From: Brugia malayi | Lineage: Eukaryota > Nematoda > Chromadorea > Rhabditida > Onchocercidae | Assembly: GCF_000002995.4 (NCBI RefSeq) | Contig: NW_025062477.1 | Span: forward strand, 4,126,649-4,190,648 | Length of the DNA stretch: 64,000 bases | Direction of reading: 5' to 3' | Shown: positions 10,371 through 23,171 of the stretch, piece by piece | How the letters are laid out: each line of letters begins with the position of its first letter | Position numbering within the stretch: the stretch's first letter is position 1 | Program-made: the position numbers and the translations under genes | Notes under the pieces: model-generated | What the model was told of the DNA's origin: nothing | What the model saw: only the letters and a program-made list of their open reading frames with translations | Databases searched by the model: none

Positions 10371-13300
10371 ATGCAACCGATATTAGCAATAATCGTTGAT
10401 ATATTTTTTCTGCTAATTACAGCTAATGTTGCACATATTTCACATATTCGAAAAGTAAGTTATCATTTCTTTCATTTTCTTTTTTTTTTTTTTCATTTTT
10501 TATTTTTTTGTTTGAAATATTTAATTTAAATTAATTTTCTATTTGATTTAAATTAATTTCAAATGAATCATATTAAATGCGAAAATAAATCTACGATTAT
10601 GGAAGTTGGTACAATAGCATAACTTATTTTTTTTTTCGAATATGTTTGAAGTAAAAGAAAGAATAGAAAAGTTGAAAGTGTAAAAATTAAATTTTGCAAT
10701 ATTAGATAATAAAAAATAATAAATAAATAAATAAACATTTGAAGTATTAATAATTCTTCAATAAGATGAAATTTTTTTTTAAGACAATTTGATCTTTCAG
10801 AGATAATTATTTTAAGATCAAATATTATAATGCTAAATTGAACATTACATAAGCATTTCTTACCATCCTCAAAAAAAATAAATATATTAAATATATAATT
10901 TTATTTACTTAATTATTCAAATTTCTTTTTTTCTTCAAAGGAATTATTTATTAAAATTTATAGTGATAAATATTACGTAAAATGCGCAAATATCTTAGAC
11001 AAATATATTTTGTGTTATTTAATAAAATGTTACTTTGTACTGTATGTTAGTTTTTTGTTTTTTTGTTTTTTGATAACTGTTGAAATATTTATTTCAAGCA
11101 AATACAAATGATCAAACAATAAAATGAAGAAATTCATAGAGAGAGAAAAAAAAAAAGTAAAAGCACAAAAAAGGTTGGCATGAACTTCGTCGAAATAATA
11201 TGTAAACAAGTTCAGATATCAAAAACAAATTATTTCATCGGAATGATCAAATGAAAAAAAGGGAACAAAAGATTAGTATGAACTATAAAATTTTTTGAAA
11301 AAGTATGATAAACAAATTTAGATATTAATTAATAAAATTTATCAAAAATCATTTCTTTAAAATTTTTTGAAAAAGTATGGTAAACAAATTTAGATATTAA
11401 TTAACAAATGATATTTATCAAAAATCATTTCTTTAAAATTTTTTGAAAAAGTATGGTAAACAAATTTAGATATTAATTAACAAATGATATTTATCAAAAA
11501 TCATTTCTTATTTGTCCTTTTTTTCTTTTTTTTTAATTCATTGTTTTAAACAGAATTTTTCACAATTTTATTTTTAAAGCAATAAAACAAAAGAAAAAAG
11601 AGAGAATATTTGACGAATTAATTTGTGTCAACATTTAAGCAATTCTAATCAATCAATTAATTAACTAGTTAATTAATTAATATAATTTAGGCTCATTCAT
11701 ATTTGGATCTTCGTATCAAACTTTCACCAATTGATGACACAACAATTTGTGAAAATGATCCACCTTGTTCGATACCATATGCTATTTCAGTATTACATTC
11801 TCCCAATCATTTTGATTTATTGGTATATTTATTTATTTGTTTGTTTTTTTTTTTTTTTTTAAATTCTTTTTTTCAACTTTTTTATTGCATTATTTTGATT
11901 TAACCAATTACTTTTTTTTTTTTTTAAATTAAAGAAACGCTACTAAGTAAACAAAAACGTATAAATAACGATTAAAAAGTAACGTGTAAAAGATATACGT
12001 AAGATTTGACATTATAAAATTTTAAAAATTGATTTTAATTAAATATTTTAAATGGATGGATTTGAATGCTAAAAATAATCACTTATCATTCACTTACTTT
12101 TAACCTTTTTTTTTTATTATTTTAAATTCTATTCCTTTTCCTTCTATACAATTAAACTAATTAGTTAATTTTTGTTGAAATTTGTTAAGTTAAAAAAGTT
12201 TGGAATTTGCTGAGATTTATTGCTGATTTCAAACGATACTTATACATCTATGAAAAGAAAATCTTCAAACTAATTAGTTTTGTTTCAAAAAAAAAGAAAA
12301 TTTTTTTTGAGAGAGAAAAATTCATTTTTTTGTTGAAGATTACTATTTTTGTTATTTGATCATTATTATATGTATCATTTAACTGAGTAATTCAATTTTA
12401 ATCAGAGAAGAAAAACTAAATGAATAAATATTATAAATACAAAAAAAAAAACACGTTAGTAATAATGAAAGGTCAAAAAGATAGCAAAGAATTAATCTTA
12501 ATAAACATCGCTGTTTGTTTTATTCAAGAATTCATTAATTATAATATAACATAAGTAAGGTTTAACACAAATGTTATTACTTATAATAATTTCAAAATTA
12601 ATAATGAAATTTCTGATAAACATTTCTGCTCATTTAAACAATGGACATTGTAATTTAACTTGATTATTAGTCGATTTTGATAAATTTCTTAGTGATAAGT
12701 TTTAAATCACATTGTTTGAAATGTTAAAAATTTGATAAAATATATTGAATAAATAAATTATAACTATCATAAATAATATAACTAGTATGATATTACTAAT
12801 ATATTATAAATATATTCAAAATGAATATTCAGATTAATAATAATTTAGAATATAATGATGCAAGATGGTGGATTATTAAGACACAATCATAATCGTTATA
12901 GCGATTCAACAGTGATACGATTAACAAAAGCAATGAAATCACATAATGGTAAAGTATATTTGGGATTGCGATTTTTTGATTTACCTGTTGGCATGCAAGG
13001 TTAAAATTTATTCATTATTTCATTTTAATTTGTAAATCACCAAAAAAAAGCAAAAATATTTTTCTAATCTTTTATTTTTGGCATAATTGTAATATTTGAA
13101 TAGTAGTAAGATGATAATACATATGATAATATAAGTGATAATAATAACAATCATGTTTAATCAGATTATAGTTTTTAATTTTTATAAATTTAACAAACCA
13201 AAAATTACTACATATATTTGATTTCTTTTTTTTTTTTTCAGTTCCGATTATTTTTAGATATTGAAATTGTTCGATTGAATGATCCATTTTAGATTACATT

Positions 13301-15734
13301 ATTATGGATGTCACCATGGTGATTGAAAATGGTATGAAAAAAAAGATGGAAATGATAACAGAAAATTATCGACTTCATGTACATGTTACCAAAGAGATGG
13401 AAAAAAGTTATGATATGAGAAAATTGATAAAATATTTTAATCTTAACTATCTGCTACATGAAATTTTCCTTGTAAAGCAAGTTTGTTCAGACAAATTTTC
13501 ATAGGAAATGAAAAATTATATTTTATGACTTGTTGTCACTATAAATAATGAAGGAGACTTGAAAATTTATTTGAATAAATTAATGATAAATATAATTTTG
13601 TAGGTTTTTTATCAGATAACATAGACACTGATATGATAAATTCAACAAATTGCCAATGCATTCCAAAAAATTGTGCATGCTGCATGACATTAAATGTTGC
13701 AAAAATTGGACTTAATGATTTCGGTATGTATCTATTTAATAATTTTTTTTTTTTTTTGCTCAAGAGAATTTTATTTATTTTTATGTTTTGGTTTGTTTAT
13801 TGATAAGAAAACGATGACACTTGACAAAATATTTCATGAATTGTGGATATTAACGATAAATCGATTACTGGTGATTAAAGAGGATAAAAAGATTTATTGT
13901 ATTTAATCTATTAAAAAAAATTTTTTTAATTCTTTTTTTAAGTCTTTCAATTTTTTTTTGACAGAGAGAGGAAAAGAGAAATAGCAGTAATAGCACTTGT
14001 GATAGAATGCATTCCAATCTATACGATTGCTTCCAATTAAAAAAGTTTTGTTATTCATGGATTGAACATTTGCGCTCTTTTTGGTTTATTAGCATATGAG
14101 ATAAAATGAAATATTTTCGCTCTATTACTGACATAATTTAAATTTAAATGGAAATAGAATCATTTCTTTTTTTTGCTTTCAATAAACATCACAAAGAAAT
14201 TGTTTTCATTTAAGAAGAAAGACATAAAGCTTATTGGAATTTTGTAAAGCTAAGAATTTCATACGAATTTTGAAATTTTTCACAATAACACTTTTCCCAT
14301 TTAAAATTACAGAAAGGATGAAATGTTTTGAAAATTCAAAAACGATGCAAATTTCAAACATTATTCTCGTATTGTCTTGTCTCGACTTGTAAATCTTAGA
14401 TTTGTATTAGTCATACGAAGGATAGCATACAAAATCAGAGTTGATTAGAATACCATTTACTAAAAAACTAAAAAAATTCATCACTATTATGTCAAATATT
14501 TAGCTGTACTGCATTATAATATACCTATACCTGCTGATATGCAGTATATTTATACGTAACAATGTACAAAATATATCTATACTTACTGATCTGAACATAT
14601 CTATACTTATACTTCTTAGTGACTTCATACTGTAATGCATTATGTTACGATACAATACAATATACTTTTAGTCACTGATATTGTATGTACAGTAAAAAAG
14701 TGATGCAGTATGATAGAGGACAAATCATCTACAAATATATTTTGTCTTCAGACTGCTATCTTACATCATCGTATCTGTGCTTACAGCGTACTGTAATATA
14801 TCGTATCCGTGTTTACGACATACTGTAATATACAGTACAGTACAAAAGTGCTGAAGCGTGATGTAGAAAATTGAAAATGTACTGTACCATGTATAATGAT
14901 TTATATAACAGTAGTGATGCTGTAATATATCATACTGAAACATAATATAGTGCCCATATAATGCAATATATAACATTACAGTATCGCCTGGCATACTGTA
15001 AAGACATACAGTATACCTGCACCTATACTTATAATGATTATATTTGTACTCATCAAAAAAATGTGCTAATAGCAAAGTTTTAAAATAAATTAAAAATTTG
15101 CAGCATGTGTAAATATTACGTATATATCAGAAGATATCGGTGTTCGTTTATCTTTTTCTATAAATGGCTATATTTATATTTCGAGAGAAATATCATGTTA
15201 GTTTCCATCCTTTCATTTTTCATAAATTTTTTTTAAAACCAAAATGATACGAATTTAAAATGAATAATACTTAAAAATATGCACTGCTTTTTTTTTTTTC
15301 TTTTTATTACAAACATGTAACAGTATATATGGAAAAGATAAGATTCACTTACAAATTTAATTTGTACAAATTTCACTTGAGAAATTTCTTTTCTATTATT
15401 TTCCTTGCAGTGCGTAATCCACCACCGTATTGTTTGTCATTGCCATTTTTGAAGGAATACGCTAGCATTTGCTTACGCTTACGTAATGTAAGTACTTATA
15501 ATTTTTTAATTTAAGTGTTTCGTGCTTTCCTTGAACAATTTTTTTTTTTTGAATTTTAGCAAAAACAAATTAAGAATAAAGCGAGTTAATTTAGAATCTA
15601 ATATGAAATGGAAATATCGTTTTTAGTTAAAACTTCGAAAAAGAAATCTTGACGGTTGCTTGGAATTAGACGCTGAATTGTATCACGTCCACGTGGCTAC
15701 GATACATCTAGGTTGTTTCACTATACCAACCTGA
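10371..15734 (+). CDS. Secreted DUF4773 domain protein
   Basis: Exons 10371-10454, 11691-11822, 12849-12999, 13293-13406, 13604-13723, 15104-15196, 15411-15487 and 15627-15734 (stop TGA); phases match, 292 residues. The ATG follows an in-frame TAA (10365) directly. Residues 1-22 form a hydrophobic signal peptide (MQPILAIIVDIFFLLITANVA). The C-terminal ~120 residues carry the Cys-rich DUF4773 pattern: CQCIPKNCACC, then GLNDFACVNITY, SLRNPPPYC, ICLRL and a final LGCF. The middle of the protein is charged and helical. The family is known as secreted invertebrate proteins of unknown function; no reaction can be assigned. Introns 1 and 5 are filled with tandem repeats. Alternative: exon 3 could end at 12951 (G|GTAAAG), dropping 16 residues in frame. 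Confidence 0.82.
11287..11510. repeat. ~76-bp tandem repeat, three copies, in DUF4773 intron 1
   Basis: Three consecutive copies of a unit starting AAAATTTTTTGAAAAAGTAT and ending TCAAAAATCATTTCTT; copies 2 and 3 are almost identical, and copy 1 is a few bases shorter. A more decayed relative precedes it at about 11177-11270. Confidence 0.9.
14500..15040. repeat. Degenerate TACTGTA-rich repeat block in DUF4773 intron 5
   Basis: Many diverged copies of short motifs such as ATACTGTAATATAT and TATACCTATACTTA. The clearest tandem part is two ~32-bp units at about 14768-14831 (each with ATCGTATC.GTG.TTAC and TACTGTAATAT). The 104-codon open frame on the minus strand here is derived from the repeat. 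Confidence 0.75.
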
Positions 15735-16330
15735 AAATCGCAATTTGGAAGCAAATATAATAAATATATATATATATATCATTCTTGTTATATTTTCTTG
15801 TTTTATACTATTTCATCCTTGTTAACTAAAATCTTATGAATGTTTCAGACATTTTTACAGACATTTCAAAAATATGTAGGATATTTTACGTTTGGAGAAA
15901 AGTTTTCATATCAATTAAATGTTTAACTATAAATCCCAGTTTGCTAAATGCTAAAAGATCAACTATAAAAGTTCGGTATAAATCTGAACTCCATTCATCT
16001 TATTAATCATAATTCACCAACAGTATAAAGTTGACTGATTTTCATTTCAAATACACAAAAAAAAAAAAATTACCCCTAAAAGGATAAAATATCAGGTGTT
16101 TAAAAGAAAGGAAACTTCATTTTACAAACATACTGAGTTTGAAAACACCGGGAAAATCCGAATTGTCACCTTTAATCTTTCAGTTTTGAATTTGTAGAGA
16201 TTACGACGACTTATATTATAGGACGCATCCTAAATCATTTTGACTTGGTTTCTTCGAGAAAAAAGAAAATAGAAAGAATTTTCGATTTTCAAGAATCTGA
16301 TTTCCAGAAGTCCGTTTTAATTTTCTTAAT

Positions 16331-16363
<33 letters not shown>

Positions 16364-16568
16364 CCTCCGAATAAGTAAAAATATTTTCTCATTTCTAATT
16401 AATTTTCTTTTCTTTTTATAAAGAAACTTAGGATAACCTTGAAATTGCTCGACAAATAACAATTATAATTTTATTGATAATCTTAAACATAAGAAATATG
16501 CTTAAATGCTAAATGTTTGAATGTATTATAATAATGATCACGTTAAGAGTCAAAAATTCAATCAGTAA
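15735..16568. other. Convergent 3' intergenic region
   Basis: Space between the ends of the DUF4773 gene (+) and the aspartylglucosaminidase gene (-). Apart from the AATAAA and a long A run near 16338-16363, nothing is recognised. The 15,840-16,320 part is less AT-rich than its surroundings but gave no recognisable protein. Confidence 0.5.
15759..15764 (+). other. Polyadenylation signal AATAAA of the DUF4773 gene
   Basis: AATAAA 25 bases after the stop codon, in the expected place for 3' end formation. Confidence 0.5.
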
Positions 16569-19500
16569 CTATATACATCTCACAGGTATAACTTTAACTT
16601 TTTTCAAATACTGATTTTGCATGCAAAATTTGAAAAACTTCATGCCATGACATGCAGCACCGAAGTTACCCTTTTTGTCAACTGCAACAATCGCACCCAT
16701 AAAATTCGGATATTTGCGAGAAATTGCACGAATTGTTATTTCAGCAGCTTCTGCGGGCATTTTACCTTCACGCATATGGTGAACTGTTTGAAAGCTATAA
16801 TATATTGCATAAGTTTGCATTTTAATAAAATTAGATATTAAAGTCATTAAGTTAATTCATAATCAAATTTGAGCCAGTTTTTTGATATGAGAAGTGAAAA
16901 TGAGAAGTGGAAGTCATCAATTATCTTACAAGTGTCAACCAAAGTTAATTACTAATTGAGCCAGTTTATCTTCAAAAATACCTAGGAACAAATCTCATCA
17001 TAATATCACCATCGCCGGTACTCACCGCACCACCGATATCATTATCAGCATATGCACCAGCACCTGGTATTGGTGAATCACCAATCCGCCTGAAATTAAA
17101 TTAATAAAAAAAAAAAAGACTGAAATGAAAAATTTCAATCATTAGTTATAAAATGTAACAAATTTTCGGGTTGTAACGACCACAGACAATGTATACCACT
17201 AAACCGATCTAAATTAAATTTAGAATTGATAGTATTTTAAGCCAAAACTCATCATCATTTAGTATCCGACTCGCTAGAACTGTTTGAAACTTTGAGAAAC
17301 ATATTCATCTTCGATTTCAGATTGGACGATTATAAAATTATAATCACTATAAATGCAAGATTTAAATCTAAAAAAATTCTCAACTGGATGTAGAAATCAT
17401 ACTTAATTTAGGATGTTTCAAATTTGATTTCCCCCATCGTAATAAGAACTAAAACAAACATTTACTTCTGAATAAATTACCCGGGAATTTTGTGATTAGC
17501 ACCATTAGTCGATGTACCAGAAGAAATATTGTTTTCAAAATCAACAACAATCATACCAATAGTATCATGATTACGATGATAAGCCTAAAAGAAAAAAAAA
17601 ACTTATTACTTCTTTCATGGTTTTAATTAAAGATTAAACGGGTTGGGAATTTCGACTTATACTAATTTAGTTTAATTTTAAAAATCCTTTTTTACATGAA
17701 ATTCAATCTAAAAATTATCTCATAATATGAGAATTGTAATAACATAGCAATACGATGAAAACAGGAAGCAAATATTAATAACTTGGAGCACGCCAAAAAT
17801 GCCACAGAGCTTTTTAAAATGACGACGAACAAAAAAAAACAAATGAGCAAAAAAATGAATCAAACATTTTTATGACTAAACTTTTCTGGTAGATCAGTGA
17901 TTGCCACATCAGAGTATGCTAATTTATCTTTATCATTGGTAGGTTTATATGGACCACAAGATTTGGTCGGATCAGGTGATACATTCTAAAATTAGCACCA
18001 ACAAAAATTTATTTCATGTCACAAGAATTTTTTTTTATTTTTACAAAATTTTTTTTACATTTTTTACAAAAAAAATTTTTACAAAATCTAATTCACGTGA
18101 AAAAAATTAAACCTAAATTGAAGGAAACTTTAAAAAAAATGAAACATAAAAAAAATCAAAGTTAAGCTTAAATTAAAATTAAAACTAACATATAAACTAG
18201 AGTGTAAGTTATAAGCTAAAAATAAAATTTAAGTATTTAAAAATTGGTAATAAAATGAACTTTTCGGTAATTTGGCTGACAATTATGTTTGATCCATTTG
18301 TGATGCTCAGCATAGGAAGTATTGGTATACAATGATTCATATTTGAAGCCCATTTCGAGAGCAAAATTGGCTGCTAAATTAACAAATATGTTTATTTATT
18401 ACTTTAAAGTCTAAATTTAAATAAACTGAGCTTCGAAGTAGTAAATAATTATTATTTGTAAAAGAGTATTTGTAGATGATAACTGGTAAAATTAAATGCA
18501 AATTTGTAATTTAAGAACTTCATAATTTTTATACAAATTACACAAATTTATAATTTGAAATAGTATGAAAAAAAAGTAAACTGAATGCAAATAAACTTAC
18601 AGTAAAATTTGTAAAAATCAATAAGCTTAATTCTGAATTGATAAAATGAATTCTAAATTCATTACTACTGAGAAACATTACATTTATTACTACAACATTG
18701 ATAATTTTTATGATAGATATATTCATACCTTATCCTTATCATTAACAGCAATAATACGATTAAATTAATATAATTTTTCCTATCTCAAAAGACAGCAATA
18801 ACAGTTAATTTATTATAGCTTAATTTAATGTGTTTATATCTTAATTGTCTTAATTGTAATCTATTTCATTAGGTTAGACATTTGATGACTTATATTGAAG
18901 TTAAACAATTTTGAAAGTTTTACTTAGTTTTTGAGATAAAAATTAAAAAATTTTGGTAGGAAAAATTCATAAAGTATGCAAATTTTGATCTATGATATAT
19001 ACTTTACCTATTTACTCATAAATTAAATTAATTTGAATAAAAGTAAACATACCATGTTCACCGACCAAAATTGAATGCTTGGTGTATTTCATTACTGCAT
19101 AAGCTACACGTGCTGCATCCTTGATATTTGGTAATGAAGCAACAGCGCCCATTTCATGATTCAAACTAAAAATTCCTCCTTTTTTTTTAAAAAACCAAAT
19201 AAATTGTATTTGTAGTAAATTAAATTAAGTGTTAGATATCAAATAAAAAAAAAAAAAACCTTTTTAACAATTTGAAATTTGATATACTTTTGTAAATTTG
19301 ACAAGCTAATCAATCTCCTACAAATAATGTAGCTATGGATTAAGCTAATTTACTGAAATAAGATAAAAAACAATTTATGAATGCTTTAGATATGATGGGA
19401 AAAAAATATGTATATTAAAAAAAGTAATGTAAACAATTAAATGATTTAATTCAGTATACCAATAAGTAAAAAGAAATCATTGACCAAAATAATTCCAATA

Positions 19501-20580
19501 TTTTCTTTCTTTTTTTTTTTTCTTTTTTTCTTCATACATTTAATTAATTTGAAATAAACAAAAATTTTTAAGGATGAAAAAAAGAACTTAACAAATATAC
19601 CCATCATAAATGAGTGCATCAAGTCGAGTTTCACCTGTTTCATCTGGTGAACCACCATACCCAACACTTCCATCACATTGTAATTGTTCACATTCTGTTA
19701 AACCATTCAATAATGATTTCATCCTATCATATGTTTTTGTTAGTGTCGAAAATGCTGTAAAATAATAATTCATCAATTAATTGAATCTTTACTAAATAAA
19801 TATTTTTCAGTAAAGTTATTATTTTTTTTTTTTGATTTGAAATTAAACATTAATAATAGTATAATATTTGCTAATAAAAAAAAAAATCTACAATATACTT
19901 AACTAATCGGATAATAATCTCATGAAATACATATTTCCTTGTAGCTATCATTTGGTCAGTCAGCACAGAATTATGTATATACTATATACTAATTAAAAAT
20001 AATTAAATATACACTGATTAAAATTCAAATATATATATGTACTAATTAAAAACAATTAAATATATACTAATTAAAATTTAAATAAATATACATATATACT
20101 AATTAAAAATAATTAAATATATACCAACTAAAATTCAGAAATATATATACTAATTAAAAATAATTAAATATATACTAATTAAAATTCAAAAAAATATATC
20201 TACTAATTAAAATATATACTAATTAAGAATGATTTAATATATACTAATTAAAATTTAAAAAAAAAATATATCTACTAATTAAAATATATAGTAATTGAAA
20301 ATGATTAAATATATACTAATTAAAATTCAAATATATATATGTACTAATTAAAAATTAAATATATATACTACTAATTTTATATATAAAAACTAAATATACA
20401 TACTAATTAAATTTATACTAATTAAAAAAAAACATAAAATTTTATTCATTTATTTATTAAACCTTTTCTGGTAGCAGATTGAAAGCCATCAGCTCCCCAA
20501 GTTGTTACTACCAGTGGTACTTCACATTGACAGTTTTGTAACAGAATATTGAAATAAATTAGTGCACTCAACCATATCAT
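16569..20580 (-). CDS. N(4)-(beta-N-acetylglucosaminyl)-L-asparaginase (aspartylglucosaminidase)
   Basis: Exons in transcript order: 20463-20580, 19601-19754, 19053-19165, 18261-18373, 17866-17985, 17481-17584, 16982-17089 and 16569-16794 (stop TAG); 351 residues, close to the human 346. It is an Ntn-hydrolase that cleaves the GlcNAc-Asn bond of glycoasparagines in lysosomes and activates itself by cutting before a Thr. That Thr is visible as T214 in HDTIGMIV, followed by SSGTSTNG and [16 protein letters not shown]. The signal peptide is [19 protein letters not shown]. Conserved [20 protein letters not shown] and SCGPYKP, with their Cys residues, are present. The donor of exon 5 (AAT|GTTTGA) was chosen because it alone keeps phase into the catalytic exon; it is the weakest junction. 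Transcript start probably follows the acceptor at 20586-20587. Confidence 0.93.
19970..20430. repeat. AT-only tandem repeat in aspartylglucosaminidase intron 1
   Basis: About ten diverged copies of a ~45-bp unit made of TATATACTAATTAAAAAT and AATTAAATATATACTAATTA blocks. Confidence 0.85.
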
Positions 20581-23171
20581 TATAACTGCAAAATAACTGT
20601 AAAATTTACTATCTGAAATTTAAATTGGAAATTAAATGCTTATAACTAATTTCTTATTACTTTTTTTTTACGTTTCCTTTTTTTAATATTATAAACTAAC
20701 ATGAAAGTTTAATTCATTTTTAGAAAGTTAAAATTATCCTCAAATATGTATTACATTTTAAAAATTATAGTTTTTTGATTCAAAACTTGTCCTGTTAATA
20801 ATGATAAACCGGAAAGACATTTTGAATTTGTCACTTCACTGAGAAATAGATAAAATCCCTAACAAAATGTTATTGGAATTATCCATAATAATTTTAAAAA
20901 CTGTTAGATTTTAAAAGCTTTCCGGATTTACATCTCATTTCGAATGCATTTGATCATATAAAATATTAACGAAGCAATCAATATTTTTGATTGCTATTTC
21001 TGATAAATTAAATTTTTAGAGTAAACTACAGGAAATGGTGCATAAAATTTGCATAAAATATATATAAAAGAATAATAAAGGTAATATTTCAACATATAAT
21101 CAATTAAAAAAAAAAAAAAAACTTTTTAAGTCGTTCACAATGATTTTAATTTGATAAAATAAATTCAAATGATAGGAGAGGAAGCCTTTTACGGGTAAAA
21201 TTTGAAATGCAAAATATATCAAAAAAAAAGGGAAAAAAATCCCTGAAACTTTCGAGAAAAAGATCAAACTTAAATTTCTCAACAAATGTTTTGTAAACAA
21301 TGAATATAAATATTGGAGTTATTGATCGGTAAAGCAAAAAAAAAAAAAGAAAACAATTAAAAAGAAAAGAGTTTTATAAAAGATATTCAAAGCTAAAGTT
21401 GATTATTTCGAAAAAAAAAAAATAATTCCTTTTCTCTAATATTCAAATTTGAAGAAATGAAAGCTTGGAAAAGATCGAAAATTTACCTTGAATTATGAAA
21501 ACATTGTCAAAGATTAAATTAATGATGAAAAGTTAGAAAATTTTTAAGGTAAACTGCATGAATATTAATTTGTGATAATTTCAAATTAATTTGGTATCAT
21601 TTTTGGATCACATCACAATCAATTTCTTGTTGAATGTGAATTTTGAATTATAATTTTTAACTTTCATTTAACAAAATTACATGATTAAAGAATTTATCCA
21701 AGTTTAGAAATGAAAAAGCTGTAAAACATCAATCATCTATTACGCTTTTTACATCTTATTACTGAATTAACGACTGATTAAATTTAAATTTAAATATTCT
21801 AACATACAATCATTTCATGCATTTATATTAATTTAAGCAGCAGATAAATTAATAAATTCTTTTACGAATAACATACAAAATTTTAATTATAAAAAAAAAA
21901 AAAAAAAAATTTAAACAAGAAAAGTTTTTTAATAACATCTGTATGAATTGCATTTGCTTTGTTTGATGTTGACACATTACTCATCAGCCAATTGTTGATT
22001 ATTACCACTAATTTTATACCAGAATAGAAAATTCAAAATCAAAATTAAAATTGTATCAAAAGAATGAGTTAGTATATTTCTACGCAGATATAAGTAGAAA
22101 TATATATAAATATGGCTTAAAACATAAAGATTTACTTCTTTCATGCACACATGAGAAAGTGACAGAGAAGCCTAGGAAACTACGAATTTTAAAATTTCAA
22201 AAAAAAAAAAACAAAAAACAAAAGGAACACCATTAATCAATATAAAGCCGCTAATTTCGACAGATGAGCATTCAGATGGAAAAAAAAAAAGAATTTTATG
22301 AAGGAAAGGAAAAAAAAGTATAACACTAAGTAAGTGTAACTTCTTCTGCTGACTAAGAAAAGTAGTAGATGATTTCAGATTTTTTGGAGTTTTTTTTTTT
22401 TTTTTCGGAACTAAAATTTTATATGAACCCGAGAATTTTACTCTTTTAAATTTCCAAAACAGAACAAAAAAAAAAAGAAAAAAAATATTTCTAAATGGAA
22501 TGATACAAGAATGCATATATGTATATAGAAATGAAAATTTCAGAATAATGATCAACTTTAAGCTTTATAAAAATTTAAATTTTTTTTTTTTTACTTCAAT
22601 AAGTAAATATATTGAAAGAACTAGTTTAGCTAGTAAACATTTTATTCTTTCAAGAATTCAACTTGGAAGACTTCATGAAATTCGAGATCAGCAGCTTGCA
22701 AAAAGAAAAAAAATCTAACCAAATACGACGAGAAAAAGTTACTTTCTCAAACATACTTAAGCAAATGTGTATAGGCGAACAGCAATATCATGATCTTTTC
22801 CTTCGAATATCGTAATAAAATAAAATGATAAAACATATAGTACAGGAAAAAGAGATAGGATGTGACAATGTAAATCATTTTTGCTAATTTGTCCGGGTTA
22901 ACAAACATGAAATATTATTAAAGATGAAAGGTTGAAGAATGACAAACAAGAAAAGTAAAAGGCTAAAAACTAGTAAGCCAACAATAATGAATTAAATGTT
23001 CACATACAGTTTAGAAACAATTTGATTAAGAGAAAGGAATTCCTTCAAAATCCCTTCCCCTCCCAAAAAAAAAAAAAAAAAAAAAAAACACAAAGTTCTT
23101 GTTCATGTTAAATAAAACAAAAACAAAAAAAAAAAGGAAGTTGAAATTATCCTAGCAAAATACTACGTAAT
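20581..23171. other. Intergenic region between aspartylglucosaminidase and unc-11
   Basis: Same-strand spacing of 2.6 kb, too long for a typical nematode operon. It contains the unc-11 3' untranslated region and many A/T runs (e.g. 21105-21120, 21890-21909, 23067-23088). The open frames in 22043-22720 on both strands are low complexity or unconvincing; no gene is called. Confidence 0.5.
20586..20600 (-). other. Candidate trans-splice acceptor of the aspartylglucosaminidase gene
   Basis: On the minus strand a TTATTTTGCAG acceptor lies five bases before the ATG with no upstream exon, the usual arrangement for spliced-leader addition in nematodes. No SL RNA gene was found in the window. Confidence 0.5.

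Noticed and set aside
14761..15075. 104-codon minus-strand ORF, Tyr/His/Cys-rich
   Set aside because: It lies wholly in the TACTGTA repeat block of an intron; its composition follows from the repeat.
22172..22720. 127-codon minus-strand and 72-codon plus-strand ORFs
   Set aside because: The first is a Phe/Lys homopolymer frame. The second ends in a plausible-looking basic helix but has no start context, splice partner or recognised family.
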